Below are positions 27,001-38,400 of a stretch of DNA of 64,000 nucleotides, piece by piece. Source of the DNA: Hyalella azteca. Its lineage: Eukaryota > Arthropoda > Malacostraca > Amphipoda > Hyalellidae. A program made the translations under genes and the position numbers. Under the pieces are notes generated by a model. That model did no database searches, was not told the origin of the DNA, and saw only the letters and a list, made by a program, of their open reading frames with translations. Location: positions 240,734 through 304,733 of the forward strand of contig NW_025933402.1 of NCBI RefSeq assembly GCF_000764305.2. Reading direction: 5' to 3'. How positions within the stretch are numbered: position 1 is the stretch's first letter; every line of letters begins with the position of its first letter.

Positions 27001-27154
27001 CATAATTAATTTTCCATATTTTACCGACACTTTGCCGACCATTATTGTTGGACATCCAAATTGTAAAAGCAATTATTACAATGAGTAATACATCTAAATT
27101 ACTCGGTTAGGTAAATAAATCTGAAGCTTTACTCACCCTGGTGACGATAACCAT
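12092..27154 (-). CDS. ck: Myosin VIIa (crinkled): motor, neck and helix; tail not found
   Basis: Unconventional actin-based motor of the stereocilia/bristle type. Coding exons: 27154-27137, 20525-20412, 20162-20016, 19547-19363, 19093-18972, 18793-18537, 17882-17717, 17186-17056, 16727-16543, 16347-16137, 15882-15747, 15569-15468, 15264-15122, 14520-14365, 14124-13934, 13539-13365, 12833-12615, 12292-12092. They sum to 2859 nt (953 codons) with all phases matching. It starts [15 protein letters not shown]-loop GESGAGKT is at 156-163, switch I NDNSSRFG at 205-212, switch [10 protein letters not shown] at 431-438 and the converter-side [17 protein letters not shown] near 651. Five IQ motifs span roughly 740-850, then a charged single helix to [19 protein letters not shown]. 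The intron after exon 5 uses a GC donor (AAG/GCGAGT). Exon 18 ends at AAG/GTTAGC with no stop. The MyTH4-FERM-SH3 tail, over half of a normal roughly 2170-residue protein, is not seen to the left. Confidence 0.96.
14224..14292 (-). mobile_element. CR1-like retrotransposon 3' tail, inverted, in a myosin intron
   Basis: Read on the minus strand it contains ACAGGCCATGGGCCTATTTT, then TGCCGACA and a TTCTATTCTATT tail. These are the same 3' hairpin and pentamer tail as the fragment at 1160-1240. It is a dead, tail-only insertion in the intron between exons 14 and 15. Confidence 0.6.
14783..14903. mobile_element. Small hairpin element with GACGGACG microsatellite
   Basis: AGCGCATTTTCTC at 14783-14795 is the exact inverse of GAGAAAATGCGCT at 14891-14903. 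Between them lies a run of GACAGACGGACGGA-type tetramers (about 14820-14860). The layout resembles a miniature inverted-repeat element, but I cannot see a convincing target duplication. Confidence 0.45.
15998..16115. repeat. Degenerate purine-rich tandem repeat, about 26-bp unit
   Basis: AGAGAAAGAAAGATTG and close variants recur about four times in the myosin intron after exon 10, ending some 20 bases from the donor at 16136. Confidence 0.6.
19700..20070. repeat. 78-bp minisatellite repeating the myosin VIIa exon 3 donor
   Basis: The real exon 3 end (20016) is followed by three more copies of its last bases and donor. The identical string ATATATGTGAGT gives donor boundaries at 20016, 19938, 19860 and 19782, exactly 78 bp apart. 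A fifth degraded copy trails to about 19700. The unit is 26 codons without a stop and encodes [15 protein letters not shown] plus a [14 protein letters not shown] linker, so reading through preserves the frame. Confidence 0.95.
20526..27136 (-). other. Myosin VIIa intron 1, about 6.6 kb
   Basis: This AT-rich intron contains no exon I can support. A GC-richer island near 24120-24290 and a frame at 21794-22066 have no recognisable similarity. A 40-bp repeat lies at 25919-26040. Regulatory elements may be present but are not readable by eye. Confidence 0.5.
25919..26040. repeat. 40-bp tandem repeat, three copies
   Basis: TGGTTTCACGCG starts at 25921 and 25961, and a TGATTT variant at 26001. Each is followed by AAAAATTAGTAGTATACTG, giving a strict 40-bp step inside myosin intron 1. 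Confidence 0.85.
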
Positions 27155-27206
27155 GATGGCGACGAGGCAGGAAGATCAGGGACAGCGATGCGTAGGTAAG
27201 TGGGAC
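27137..27206 (-). other. ck: Myosin VIIa exon with start codon and 5' UTR
   Basis: An acceptor (TTTTTCAG) ends at 27207, giving an exon from 27206 with 52 nt of 5' UTR before the ATG and six codons. The true first, non-coding exon and promoter would then lie further right. I could not place them. Confidence 0.55.
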
Positions 27207-27752
27207 CTGAAAAACAAGTAGCTTCTATAAAGCAATTCCACGTGATTTGTGATTGAATTTGAATGGCAATGATATAAAAGTGAGTTAAATCATCTGTAGC
27301 CTATAGGCAGCTTTATAGCCTATAGGCAGAGCTGGGCAGCGCTACTTTGAAATGTAGCACCGCTACCGCTACATGCTCTAAATGCAGCGGGCGGTACCGT
27401 TCCCGCTACACCCACTAGATTGTAGCGAGCGCTATCGCTACTGCTACAGTAAAATGTAGCGCCGCTACATTAGCCGCAACAATGGCCAAAATAATTGGAA
27501 ATCTCTAAATATTTATTGTTCTGCTATTGGGATTTACTCATAAACTTTTAATGATATTAAAACATTTTCAAAACATATCAATGCAACTTTATTGCAATTA
27601 ACCTAACCGAACTAGTACGGGTTAGATACAGTAAATAAAAGTTACAGTTATTTTTATGTTTTACCTTCCCTACATGGTTGTCTACTTTAATCTACCAATC
27701 TCAAAAATTATCCACATATACATATAAAAAATCAGTCATTTATTTGTATATA

Positions 27753-28512
27753 CAGTGTGACCCAAAAAAAGTTGCTAAAAGTAAAGGCTTATAACTCGAA
27801 AAGTATTAAACGTAGAAAGATGAAATAAAAACCACATGAAAGAGTATAACTTCAAGTTTTATTTGATATCCATGTTACTAAAGTTCTCTATATGTTTCAT
27901 ATTTAAAACTCATTATTTTTTCAAGATCAAGATTCCCCTACAATGCAGCTAAATTCTGAGCAACGAGTTTTCATTGTCGAACAATTTTACCTGAAAACTT
28001 CACCAATCAAAATAAAGAGAGGTTATTCCACCAAATACAGACAAGAAGTTAGTCTCAATACAATCAAGGAGTGGATATGTCAGTGGAAAGATAAAGGAAC
28101 GATCTTGAATCAAAATAAAGGTCATTCTGGACGGCAAAGAACTAAAAGATCAGAAAAAAACATTGCCATGATTGAAGAAAGAATTAATGAATCGCCTTTG
28201 GATTTCTTCCTATGGAGTTACGTGAAAGAAAAAGTATTCAGTACAAGACCAAGCAGCATTGACAATCTGAAGATAGCAATTAGTGAAGCTCTCGCACTTA
28301 TTGACCAGGATACCTTGTCTGCACTAACCGTAAATTTTGAAAAACGTATTAAGCTGCGTATTCAACAGCAAGGTCATTTTGAACATTTCTTGTAATCTGA
28401 ATAAAACTTGAAGTTATATTCTTTCATGTGGTTTTTTATTTATTGTTTCTACGTTTAATACTTTTCGAGTTATAAGCCTTTACCTTTAGCAAATTTTTTT
28501 GGGGTCATCCTG
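27753..28512 (+). mobile_element. Mariner/Tc1-superfamily element, internally deleted, nested in hAT
   Basis: Terminal inverted repeats of about 110-130 bp start CAGTGTGACCC on the left and CAGGATGACCCC on the right (reverse strand). Both share the segment AGGCTTATAACTCGAAAAG. TA dinucleotides flank both ends (27751-27752 and 28513-28514), the expected target duplication. The 760-bp length is too short for a full transposase. Confidence 0.88.
27943..28395 (+). pseudogene. Internally deleted mariner-like transposase, 150 codons
   Basis: The frame opens MQLNSEQRVFIVEQFYL, like the N-terminal helix-turn-helix (DUF4817-type) of these transposases. Near residue 85 it jumps to a C-terminal motif, DFFLWSYVKEKVFSTRP, typical of the region holding the third acidic residue. 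The catalytic core between them, with the first two aspartates, is gone, yet the frame remains open. It ends in a TAA before the right inverted repeat. It could still bind inverted repeats as a DNA-binding-only protein, but not catalyse. Confidence 0.8.
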
Positions 28513-28959
28513 TATATGTGAATTATTTTTTGAGATTGGTACATTAAAGTAGACATCCATGTAGGGAAGGTGAAACATAAAAATAACTATGTGAAAATAA
28601 TTGTAAGCAAACTGAAACATGAAAAAAATACCTGTAAGTGGTAACTGGTAACAACTTAACAAGTAACAACTAACATATTGACACTAGTAACAGGCTTAGG
28701 TTGACAACATTACGCCGAAATCTTTCGTACAGCTTTATTCTGTAATTTATATTATGTATGTATCATGCTGGTTTTTAAATAATATTTAATACTGTTAAGT
28801 AAAATCAAAAGGCTTTATCTATAAATGTAGCGGTAGCGCTGTAGCGGCAAAACCTCGTATTGCTACTTAAATATGTAGCGGGCACTACCGCTACCGCTAC
28901 AATAGCTTAAATGTAGCGCCGCTACATGTAGCGCGCTACTGCCCACCTCTGCCTATAGA

Positions 28960-31900
28960 AGTTGAGAACTACTCTGTAATTTCTTGACTCACGAAAAACA
29001 AAATTGGTCGTTAACGTAAACATGATATTGAACACATTTTACGTGAAGCCTCAAATTTTTCGATTCTTATAAACAAAAGGCGTTCCTAGTCTAATTCACA
29101 TCTTGAATAATTTTGTTAAATATATCTACCCCCAAAGTAAATTAATTGATGACATTACTCGCACTCCCTATATAGTTGCAACATGAACTGGCCTATCGGC
29201 TCAGTGCAGTTGAGGCTTGTAGCTTCACGTTCTTTACAACCGAAGAATTTTCTATCCAGTCAATCAACCAAAGAGCTACCTAAATGTTTATTTTGTGCTC
29301 AGGCTGGGGGGTGTGTTATTTGCATGTGCCCAAAGCCTTCAAATTGTTGGGAAAAATTCCCAGACCGGCCTCTTGAAGAGCGATGATTAGGAAGTAGTGC
29401 TGCCACGTCTACGTAAGACCGGGCCGTAGCTCTCGTCGAACTTACATTACATTATTTGAGTCCTTAACATGCGGTAATGGCACTTGATTAAGCCTTAAAA
29501 TTCGCGCCTACTTACCAGTTTCACTGATAACTCTTGTTGTCCCGAAGCTACCATATTTTTCCTTCTCTGCTAACATTAGTATTTCAATTTCTGTAACTCT
29601 CTACCCTTGATAATTTATACTTTAATTTTGGAATGCTTGCGTTTTTTCACTCTTATGAACGCTTTGACTCGCCCGTCAATCGTGAACATAAGTTTCCTAA
29701 GTTCAACCTCAAATTAAGCTTAATTCTCCTTGCTAATATAAGCATCAATAAGTGCTATTTAAACGGCACATCTCTCCATTATCTTTTGGAAACTTTATTC
29801 AGTTGACGGGTCACGATTCTTGCCTTAATTGCCGAAGTGTTGGAGCCTATTTCTGTGGTGACCTTTAAATTCCGGAACTGTGGCGACTTTTAAATAAGTG
29901 AACTATCGTTTCAGATGATCGAAGTGTGGCCGCAATTGTTTACTGTGTATTATTTTTTCTTGCGATCTCACAAGTATGTATCGCCTCAGAAAGCATTCCA
30001 CTGAGGATGTGCAATTAGTTTTGGTTAAATAAAGTAAGCAGCTTTCTTGAAATTTATGTGTTAAATTTCCTTAATTGAATATACAGTATGAGCAGTGTTC
30101 GATCTTGACACGTTCGTAATTCAGTCCATTTCTCGTACAGTATATCGTCTCCTGGTCGGCTTCCGTCCTGCGTGCCCACCTGGACCTTTAAATCGTTCTA
30201 ATCGACCTACGTTAAAATCTGGGATCTTAAAAGCTGAAGAACTTCATGTAACCATTAGGGGCGGGGCGACCTGCCTAGCGACGACTGGGAGACGGCGGAC
30301 GACGAAGGCGGCGCATCAGCGTGACCGGGGACGAGGAAGTCCCGAACTCATCATAAGGTCATAAGTTCATTAAATCTGATTAAATTACTTGAATCATCCT
30401 CGATCTGTTTTGATCCATGTGAAAGAATAGCAGTTGTTAAATTCTAGGAGAAGTTTACCTACAGAATTGGGAATAATGCCCTGCAAAATCAAATTATAAA
30501 TAAGCAAAATGTACCCGTTATCTTCAAGTAAGCTCGAAAGACCACATGTAAGCAAAAAATGTAGCAATTTTTCAAATGCATATTATATTATAAATTAAAA
30601 AATTCACTCGCGTTCTTGAATTAGCAATCAATTTTCATCAAATCATGTTTCTTAATTAAGCTAACATTTCTGAAAGCAACCCATAATGCATTTGCATCAA
30701 TATTCTTTTATGATTACTGTAGATCTCAAAAAAACTATCAGCTGGATTCACCATTTCTACAGTGATAAGGAGACCTGCAAATTCGTCCTTTAGATTCCCA
30801 AACTTACAAGAAATAGTAAAAATTTTCATACTTAGAAGTACATAATCTGTGGAATGACATGGATTTTATTGAGAAGAATAATTATAAAAAAATTTGTGAA
30901 GAATATATTCAGAAATTATCTCAAAATATAATTTCCTCAGGATAAACATTAATTTTCATATTATAGTAAACTATATTAGAATCTAGGCTAGAGCCATGCC
31001 ACGCAGACTATATAAAAAATTTTTCAAGAAGCTGTCCAATTGAATAGCTCATAAAGAGTAGGCTTCTCGATGGACTCACATTTCTCTTTCATCTTGTAAA
31101 TCAGAAGATTGAAAAATAAATTTGCAATTTTTCTCAATCGCTTCAAGCCAATCGGGGGTGTTGCAAAGCACTCGTTTCGAAGAGTGTCCGGAGGTAACGA
31201 CCTGTTAGTTGCTCAATGATCTCGATGATAGAAGAAGAGAGAAATTGTACTTCCAAAGACACATAATCCAATTACAGTGTCTACACATGCAAATGTTGTT
31301 GTTTCAATCCCAATTGTAGGCCTCAAACTTGATCATACCAAGAGCATTCTATATTGAAACGAAAGTAAGCATTTAATTCAAATAATGAAAATCTCATCAC
31401 GCGGTTATTGACAAGAGAAAGTATTGCTCTGTGAGCAGTGGACACGTACGAAGCGTTTGTGTGATTCACTGCACGTTCTAACACGTACGAAAGCAAATAA
31501 ATCATAGGACTCTTCTCAAAACGAGTGAACACTGGTCTACGACCGCCCGCAATAATAAACATCACTTGCTTTCAGATGTTTTTCTTAAAATAAAATTACA
31601 TATTGGTAACCATTTTATGAAGGGACAACAAATAGACATGAATCAGCAACGTTATATCAATAAAAAAAACACGATGTCTGAATCATGTGCAATCATCAAT
31701 GAGTATATGTTGTAGCTTCAAACTAAATTAATCCTCTGTTTAATTAAGCAGGCGGAATTTGGTCCCATTATCTTGATTGTTCATCACAAATAGCAAAGAG
31801 TAAGAATAATGTATTATTGGGATTATTGTTCATCGATCTGTAGGGAATGGATTTCAGACCATCTCTCTTCAATTACTAAGCGTTTACGCTGCTTTCGTAA

Positions 31901-33535
31901 TGGATGTAATGTTTTGGTCGAAACTTTCATTTCATCATTCAGAAGCCGTTGTGCTGAAACAACACGATGAATATAATGCAGCGTTATACGATGCGAGCAA
32001 TGCGTACAATGCGAGGGAAAGTGAAGCACGATGAATGTGGGACGCCGAAAGCGTTTCCAGAATGAGACAGTCACGCTGGACGGAGCAGCTGCTGTCTATC
32101 AAGATATATCACCAGACTCGTGTTGTAGATCGAATACAAAACCAAATTGTGCCACTGTGATCATCAATGAACTCTCATTTAATATGTTTTATACTCTTAA
32201 ATATGTTTTGCAATGAATAACTCTGTGATTAATAGAAGACACTGCAGAATCGAAGCATGTATCACAATTGGAAACTCGAGACTCAAATGCAAGAAGTAAG
32301 AATCAATCAACAGTTAACATTTAATTCAATCAATTCGAAAGAGTCACTTGACGTTTTAAAAATCAAGATGAATACCTTGAATAAATCAGCACCACTATAA
32401 CACACTAAATTTTTGTAGAAAATGCAACACACACACACACACTACAATGAGTTGATTTTAATGACTGCATTTATCTCGAAGAGACACGCTAACGGAACCA
32501 GGCTTTGCAATCATTCCATTTAAAATTCAATATCTCAGAGCGATGGTCACGGAGAAAAAGAATAGAACAAAACCGAAACCGCATACATTTTTTGGTAATG
32601 CGTAACTCAGGTACGGAGAGAGCTCGAAATAAAATTTTAGCTCTTGTCAAATTTGAAAGCACGGAATGCTAACTCACGATATTAACTTAGTTAGTGATTA
32701 AATTTGTAACGCATCAAGCGAGGAATTTTAATCTAAACATGAAAATATCAACAAACCGTCTCAGGAAAACACTAAATAGGCAGCAGGACCGACTAGCCCG
32801 CGTAGTCGCAGCGCGTCAGTAATTCATCAGTCTTGTAGCAGATCGATACCAAATGCGTGCAATGGGTTTAAATAATCAATGAATGCGATATGCCGAATAA
32901 CAGGGCAATTTATTACTTGATTCATTTCACTTATCAAGTAATAATGCCAAACGAAAGACAGGTTTAGTTTATTTTCCGTTTGTAAAGTAAGCAATTATTA
33001 CAAGCAGGGCCAAGTCTTAACTTTAAAATTTGTTTCATTGTGATATTGAAATGCCGTAACACGTGCAAATCAGGCTCATCAAAAGCGTTATAGTGAAACT
33101 AGTTATGGTCATAAACTATGTAGAGCATTTAACTGTTTCAAATAATCACGTGCGAAAATGAAAAGACCGAGCCCAAATCTTGTGGTTCTCAACGATTAAA
33201 TCCACTCTGGTAATCGAATTATAGATATCACTTTTCTATTGCGTTTTTACCTCTAATTTTACTATAAAAGGGCAACATTCAAAGACTATTACATTCTAAC
33301 TCCCAATTCTTTTTTTGGAGATTACGATATTCATGAAGTGTAATATTATACGTGAGACGTAAGATGATGCTGTAATTTTAAAATATCACAATAAAATTAA
33401 CACAAAGATAGCGCTTAATCATGGAGCATAATAAGATTTTTTTATTCAACTAAATGAAGTTAGTGGATGAAGCATTACAAAATCCAAACCGACCGAAGAA
33501 TTCCTTAAGCTATCATTAATAATGTGTTAAATTAC
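28960..33535. other. Intergenic, no gene recognised
   Basis: Mostly AT-rich. A frame at 29183-29386 has a cysteine cluster (CLFCAQAGGCVICMC), and a GC-rich patch at 30240-30360 stays open in several frames. Neither has a similarity I can name. The first, unseen, myosin VIIa exon may lie in this interval. Confidence 0.4.
32423..32442. repeat. (AC)n microsatellite
   Basis: A short run of about nine AC dinucleotides. Confidence 0.85.
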
Positions 33536-33697
33536 CTCTACTTTCGCAACCACAAGAAAACTTTTCCGCCCCAAGTACAGCTGATACCAACCTTTGTTCA
33601 TCGATATTTTAGCCTTCTTTCTTCGAGTGTAGGTATCGAGTAGAAACTCGTCGATATCCAGTTTCGTTGCAACAATTTCATCATATCCCGTTTCATA
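33536..33697 (-). CDS. Candidate orphan exon, 54 codons, unassigned
   Basis: On the minus strand an acceptor (TTTTGTAG) is followed by exactly 54 open codons and a donor (GAG/GTAATT), phase 0 at both ends. The peptide includes YETGYDEIVATKLDIDEF and GWYQLYLGRKSFLVVAKVE, a balanced composition unlike the surrounding AT-rich DNA. I do not recognise the family. It could be an exon of an unannotated gene, an upstream exon of a neighbour, or a transposon remnant. No partner exon was found nearby. Confidence 0.35.
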
Positions 33698-34095
33698 CTA
33701 CAAAATAATTTAAATAAATAAGAATTAGAAGTGGATACAGAAGCTTCAACATTGATGCGTCATTATAGCAAGTGGCTATTCTCATTGAAATTCTGTCCGT
33801 ATAAGGTGGTATATTCTCGGAATGACCAACAGTCAGTCATTAGTGAAATTTTTCTGTGGACAATTGTTCGAGATGCAGGCAAGTAAGCATTTAGTTCTTG
33901 AATGGGCGGGTAGTAAATTAGTTCATTTATGAGCATGCTCCATACAACAGAGCATACTCTCTATATCAACAAAAGAGAGTATTCTCTTTCAGAGAATATT
34001 CTCATCATCATCAAAATTTTTACCGGAATGACACATTTTTGTTCCAAATTAAATATTGATCACGCGGTAAAGAACGCAGGCTGAAAATGGCGCAG

Positions 34096-34324
34096 GAAGG
34101 ATGTGGCGCGTCGAGTTCATCATGCAGCCAAGGAAGTCGTCGAGTCAGTCACCCTGGCTGCCAACAAGGTGTGCATGCAGCGGCGCAACACCAGCGACGG
34201 CCGTCGGCAAAAACTCGTTACCGGCTGCGTGTGGCACGACTCGAGTCAGCTGCTGCGCTCGCTGCCCTGCAAACGGGACTCGTCTCCCCCAAGCAGAGGA
34301 AGAATGGCGTGCGTGTTTGCCTAA
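34096..34324 (+). CDS. Candidate terminal exon, GC3-rich, unassigned
   Basis: In an AT-rich region this stretch is GC-rich. One plus-strand frame has strongly G/C-ending codons (GTC GTC GAG TCA GTC ACC CTG). It reads KDVARRVHHAAKEVVESV and continues with TLAANKVCMQRRN to MACVFA and a TAA at 34322-34324. An acceptor, GCGCAG, ends at 34095; an earlier one would run into an in-frame TGA. The amphipathic AAKEVVESVTLAANKV helix is compatible with a helical-bundle protein, but I cannot name one. The other two plus frames are also open, which weakens the case. Confidence 0.35.
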
Positions 34325-35358
34325 GACGACCGAAAACTTATGTAAACGGAGGAGGATGCTGTTCAGTTTCACACAAGGGCTGTGGGTAATAAAACTAAAA
34401 AAATCGCATTCGGGTATATTTGTAATACAATGAGGTACTTGGACAAAAAGTCACGTAGAAGAACAATGCTGCGAAAATTATTTCATTAGAAAAATATATT
34501 TTAATTTTAATGAATGAAAAAATGTTGATAATAATGCAGTAAACAGCAACTACAGGTGAACCTTCTATAATCACCTATTTTTGCTTTATAATATAATCTC
34601 AACTTGTCTGGTAAGTGACATTTATGCCAGAAGAAATTGCAAAGTTATGCTATACATGGAAGATATTATTGTGAAGCATTATTACTGAGTATCCTCAAGT
34701 CAGCACTCCAGCACAGATAAAGTATCTCTTGGACGTGACCGCAAGGAAAAATTCTGGTCCCGGCGTATCAAGTCAATGACGCGCGGCGTCTATACGGGCC
34801 TCAGCTGGCGGCTGAATGTCGCAAGCGAACAAAAATTCCCATTATGCTGAAATTCAACGATGATCTCGTAGGATGCAAGAAAAAATTGTGATTCAAGTTC
34901 GCTATTATCACAGGCCAGCAACCAATAAACCATTTGAGTCTTGAATGTTCTATTTGCACGTATATTGATGCATATACACAGAAGAAATAGTACTATTGCA
35001 GAAAATACTGTAAGAAAGGATTTGTTAATTAAACATGTAAAAAATTATTTTAAAATCTAATGCGAATTTTGTACTTTGATATCTTATATTCTTTAACCAA
35101 ATTCAATGTGTGACGATTAAAATAAAGCTTGGACGTCTACTATTGGAGTGCAAACCATGAACGGTGTGTTGAAGACCTCCGAAGTTAGTTTAAAATTGAC
35201 AAAAAGCCCTCCGGCATGGGATTCCTAAGGTATGGCAAGAGTAAAAAAATCAAAGTGACAATTCTTACTTTAGTTCCTGCAATGTTAAGGGTTATAGTTT
35301 AAATAGAAGCATTTAAATTATAACACTTAACCTCAAAACCTCACTATATGCAATTAGT

Positions 35359-35402
35359 CCTTCCCCCCATGGCACAGATGCTATCCCCCATGGCACAGAT
35401 AT
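35359..35402. repeat. Two-copy direct repeat, about 21 bp
   Basis: CCCCCATGGCACAGAT occurs twice in succession. Confidence 0.7.
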
Positions 35403-38400
35403 ACCTGCTACCTAGGATAAGGTAATAAGCCCAAAAAAGGTGGAGTCATGTCTGAACATGGGTAATAAATTAAATTCTTACTTTGAAGATGATACGAGAC
35501 CAAATTGCATTCCCCAGGGAAAAAGGAGTTCGTTACCTGCATAATTTGTCAAGGAGAACGAGTTGGTTTATTGCATTGATATGGAAGGCTTGATGGGTAA
35601 ATACAAAATCCAATATAGTTCTGCGCAAAGGCGTCATTATATTCTGTAAGTTATTCTAAAATAATTCTATTATTATTTATACAACATAACACAGGTTTTT
35701 AGACTTTTATTTCTACAGGTGTTTCCGTACAACTTAAAAAAACTACCAAAAACTTGGATTGGTTCTCGTAAACTCAAATATGAAAACCACTGCCGGCAAG
35801 AGTGGTGGAATTTGAAAGATTTAATTATTATTTAGTAATTCCTGCAAGACAAACTGCCATCAACATCTAAATGTTTGCTTTAAAACCATCCACAGAATTT
35901 ATGGAGCACGATGTGCATTGCAATATTCAGCAGTTATCTATCGCAATCATGATGCAGGATCAAAATACTAATGTCACGACCTCCATAAAAAGTTGGCCAA
36001 CTACTTTCAGGCAGCAGGAGACGTTACCTAAGAAGATCGTTAAGCAATCGCCATACGTCGGAGCAGAGCGTGCTCGCAGGAATACGTAAGGTAGGAGTTA
36101 TTCACTCCTAGTTAGTTTATTAGATTACTTAGAGTATACCGATACTTTTCGATACTCAAAATTTTGCAACCTGTTTTCCTTGGTCGATGCAATTCGGTTA
36201 GAACACACGACCTTGTATATTCAACCTTTTCTCCAGTCGAGTGTAATAGACCTCTCCTCCTGTAGACTGAAACGAACAGATTATCGACGGAAAAGTCAAG
36301 ACTCCAGCCGTCTGAATACCGTGCAGGTGGCAAAATTTGAAAATACTAACGCAATGTCAATTTGTACTGAGTAACCTTCACAACTGTAATTGATTTTTGA
36401 TTGATGAATCATGGTTCCACTTTCATGGTAATCTCATTATGCGAATGAACACCAATTTTCCCTACCATTAACAATAAACTCAATTGAACGTACTGCATGG
36501 GGTGAGTGTTGGAAAGAAATTGAAGCGGAAACAATTGGGTTAATATTATAGGTAGACCTCACAAAGTAAGTAGCGTGTAGCAAACATAAACCATTATTGA
36601 TGTCCATAAGGATATCAAAACGTCTCCAAAACTCAGCCAGGAAGCGGAGTCTACCTTACAAAGGACTTATATTTTGTAATTAAAAATAAATCATAACCTG
36701 GATCATGATATTTGTGATTTTCATGACTAGGACATCATTGTACAGCTTATACTTTGAAGGAGTTCATTCATCTCTCGTAGGTATAAAGTAACAGCCGCTT
36801 AGAATTGGGGTACATATATCGTTAAAACTGCAAGGAGCTGAAATGCACGTCTAGTCAAAAATCAATAAAAGTGACAAACTTTTGTTAGCTATTTATAAAC
36901 AGGATTGTTTCTTAAAATATGCAAAATTATAAAAACACAAGATCACTTATTAAACGTACGACAATGTGACAACGAGGCGTCAAATAGATTTATTCCGAAA
37001 AATTCCCCTTATATTGTAACAGCGTAGAACGAATGTTTCCCCAGAGAAGCCACAACATTACCTGTTATCAGAAGACACGATTCACACGGGACAATCGTCT
37101 TGAACCAGCCTGACAGTGACAAGGTTCAAGCAACAGTGACTATCAACGCAATTGACTAGTTCAGTGAGGCTAATGTGTAAAGTTTGTTCTTTAAATTTTG
37201 TAATTAGAGTAGCATTGAAGCAATAAATGCATTAGTGAAATAAATTTCCATCTGATCGATGTGTACAAAATTATGAGCGTCAGATTGCACTGAATTAAAT
37301 TTTCAACGTGATTAGATAGAATGGCTTTCAAAACGCATCCTGAATAAACCATGTATGTGATTAATATACATGAGGGGGACGGATCGCATTTTCAATGAGA
37401 ATTCGTTGCAGCTTTAGCTGATCCATTAGCGTTGTTTTTCGCTTGTCGCGCGGGATCGATTGTAGGTCAGTTCACAAAGACAGGCGTGTCGCTCCAGCTA
37501 AAACTAAACGATAAATTCATAGAAAATGTAAAAAAATATTGGATGCAAATTTTTAGCAAGAAATTGTTTCCTGAACAACACGATGGACTGCAATTTTATC
37601 GCTGTAAACATATATTACAACTTATAATTTTTTCTAATGGTTTTGTTTACATCTCGTTGGAAACGAAGGTTTCATCTCCACAAGCCATTGAATTAATGGC
37701 ATCGTTAATAATTTGAATATTTTATTCAAAGAGAATTTGTTAGACAAGAGAAAAAGTGATTTGATGCAATGTGAATTGAGGTACATAATATAATACCAAT
37801 CCCGAGGACAATGAGCTCCAAGGTTTTTTGGTAAAAATTTTGCATGAGACTCGTAAAATACGATTCCACGAATCCAGTAAATTAAAAAAATCATTCCAGA
37901 TCCAGTATTGTAATATTCTCCGACTTTCCAACAGCGAGACAATTACCGAATTTTCATTTCAGTCATTTAATCCGAAGTAAGAAAGAACAGAACGTGACCA
38001 ACATTTCAAATTAGAGTTCCGCCGCTCCAACGCATTACCCCGGCAGTGATCAAACTCTGCTCCTTCTCAAGGCCATGCAAAAAGACGAAAACATTGTTGT
38101 CATAAAAAATAAGTTGTTTGAGCATTTTTTGTACTTTTCGATATTTAAGGTTGAAAAATAGGATTCTTAATCATGTAGTGAATAGTTAACTATGATACGC
38201 AGCAATAGTCCAAAGATTTGGAATGAGACTCTAAGAAGTCGAAAAATTGACACAAAATTTTGCTCACATGTCCTCCAGTTAGTCCAGTACATTCTAGCAC
38301 AAATATTTTCATGATTATAATAATTCTTTTTTTTTATAAAATTCAACATTGCATTCACTACAGTGATGCATTGCAAACGTTTTATCAAACCTCGACATGG

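Larger units (their letters stand above)
27643..28597. repeat. Inner inverted repeat around the mariner-like insertion
   Basis: ACCTTCCCTACATGG with about 80 flanking bases (27643-27730) is repeated in inverse orientation at 28517-28597. The mariner-like element lies at its centre. The hAT interior therefore had its own palindrome before, or because of, the second insertion. Confidence 0.7.
27327..28951. mobile_element. hAT-type DNA transposon (non-autonomous) with subterminal GTAGCG arrays
   Basis: Terminal inverted repeats read CAGAGCTGGGCAGCGCTAC on the left and CAGAGGTGGGCAGTAGCGC on the right (reverse strand), a hAT-like CAG-GG-TGGGCA terminus. They are flanked by CCTATAGG at 27319-27326 and CCTATAGA at 28952-28959, an 8-bp target duplication with one mismatch, as hAT elements make. 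Both ends are packed with GCTACCGCTAC/GTAGCGG motifs (27340-27475 and 28826-28945), probable transposase binding arrays. No hAT transposase is present; a mariner-like element sits inside. Confidence 0.88.

Noticed and set aside
29183..29386. Cysteine-cluster frame, possible transposase C-terminus
   Set aside because: CLFCAQAGGCVICMC loosely recalls zinc-binding tails, but spacing does not fit a family I can name.
30240..30364. GC-rich patch open in several frames
   Set aside because: No splice sites, no similarity, no preferred frame.
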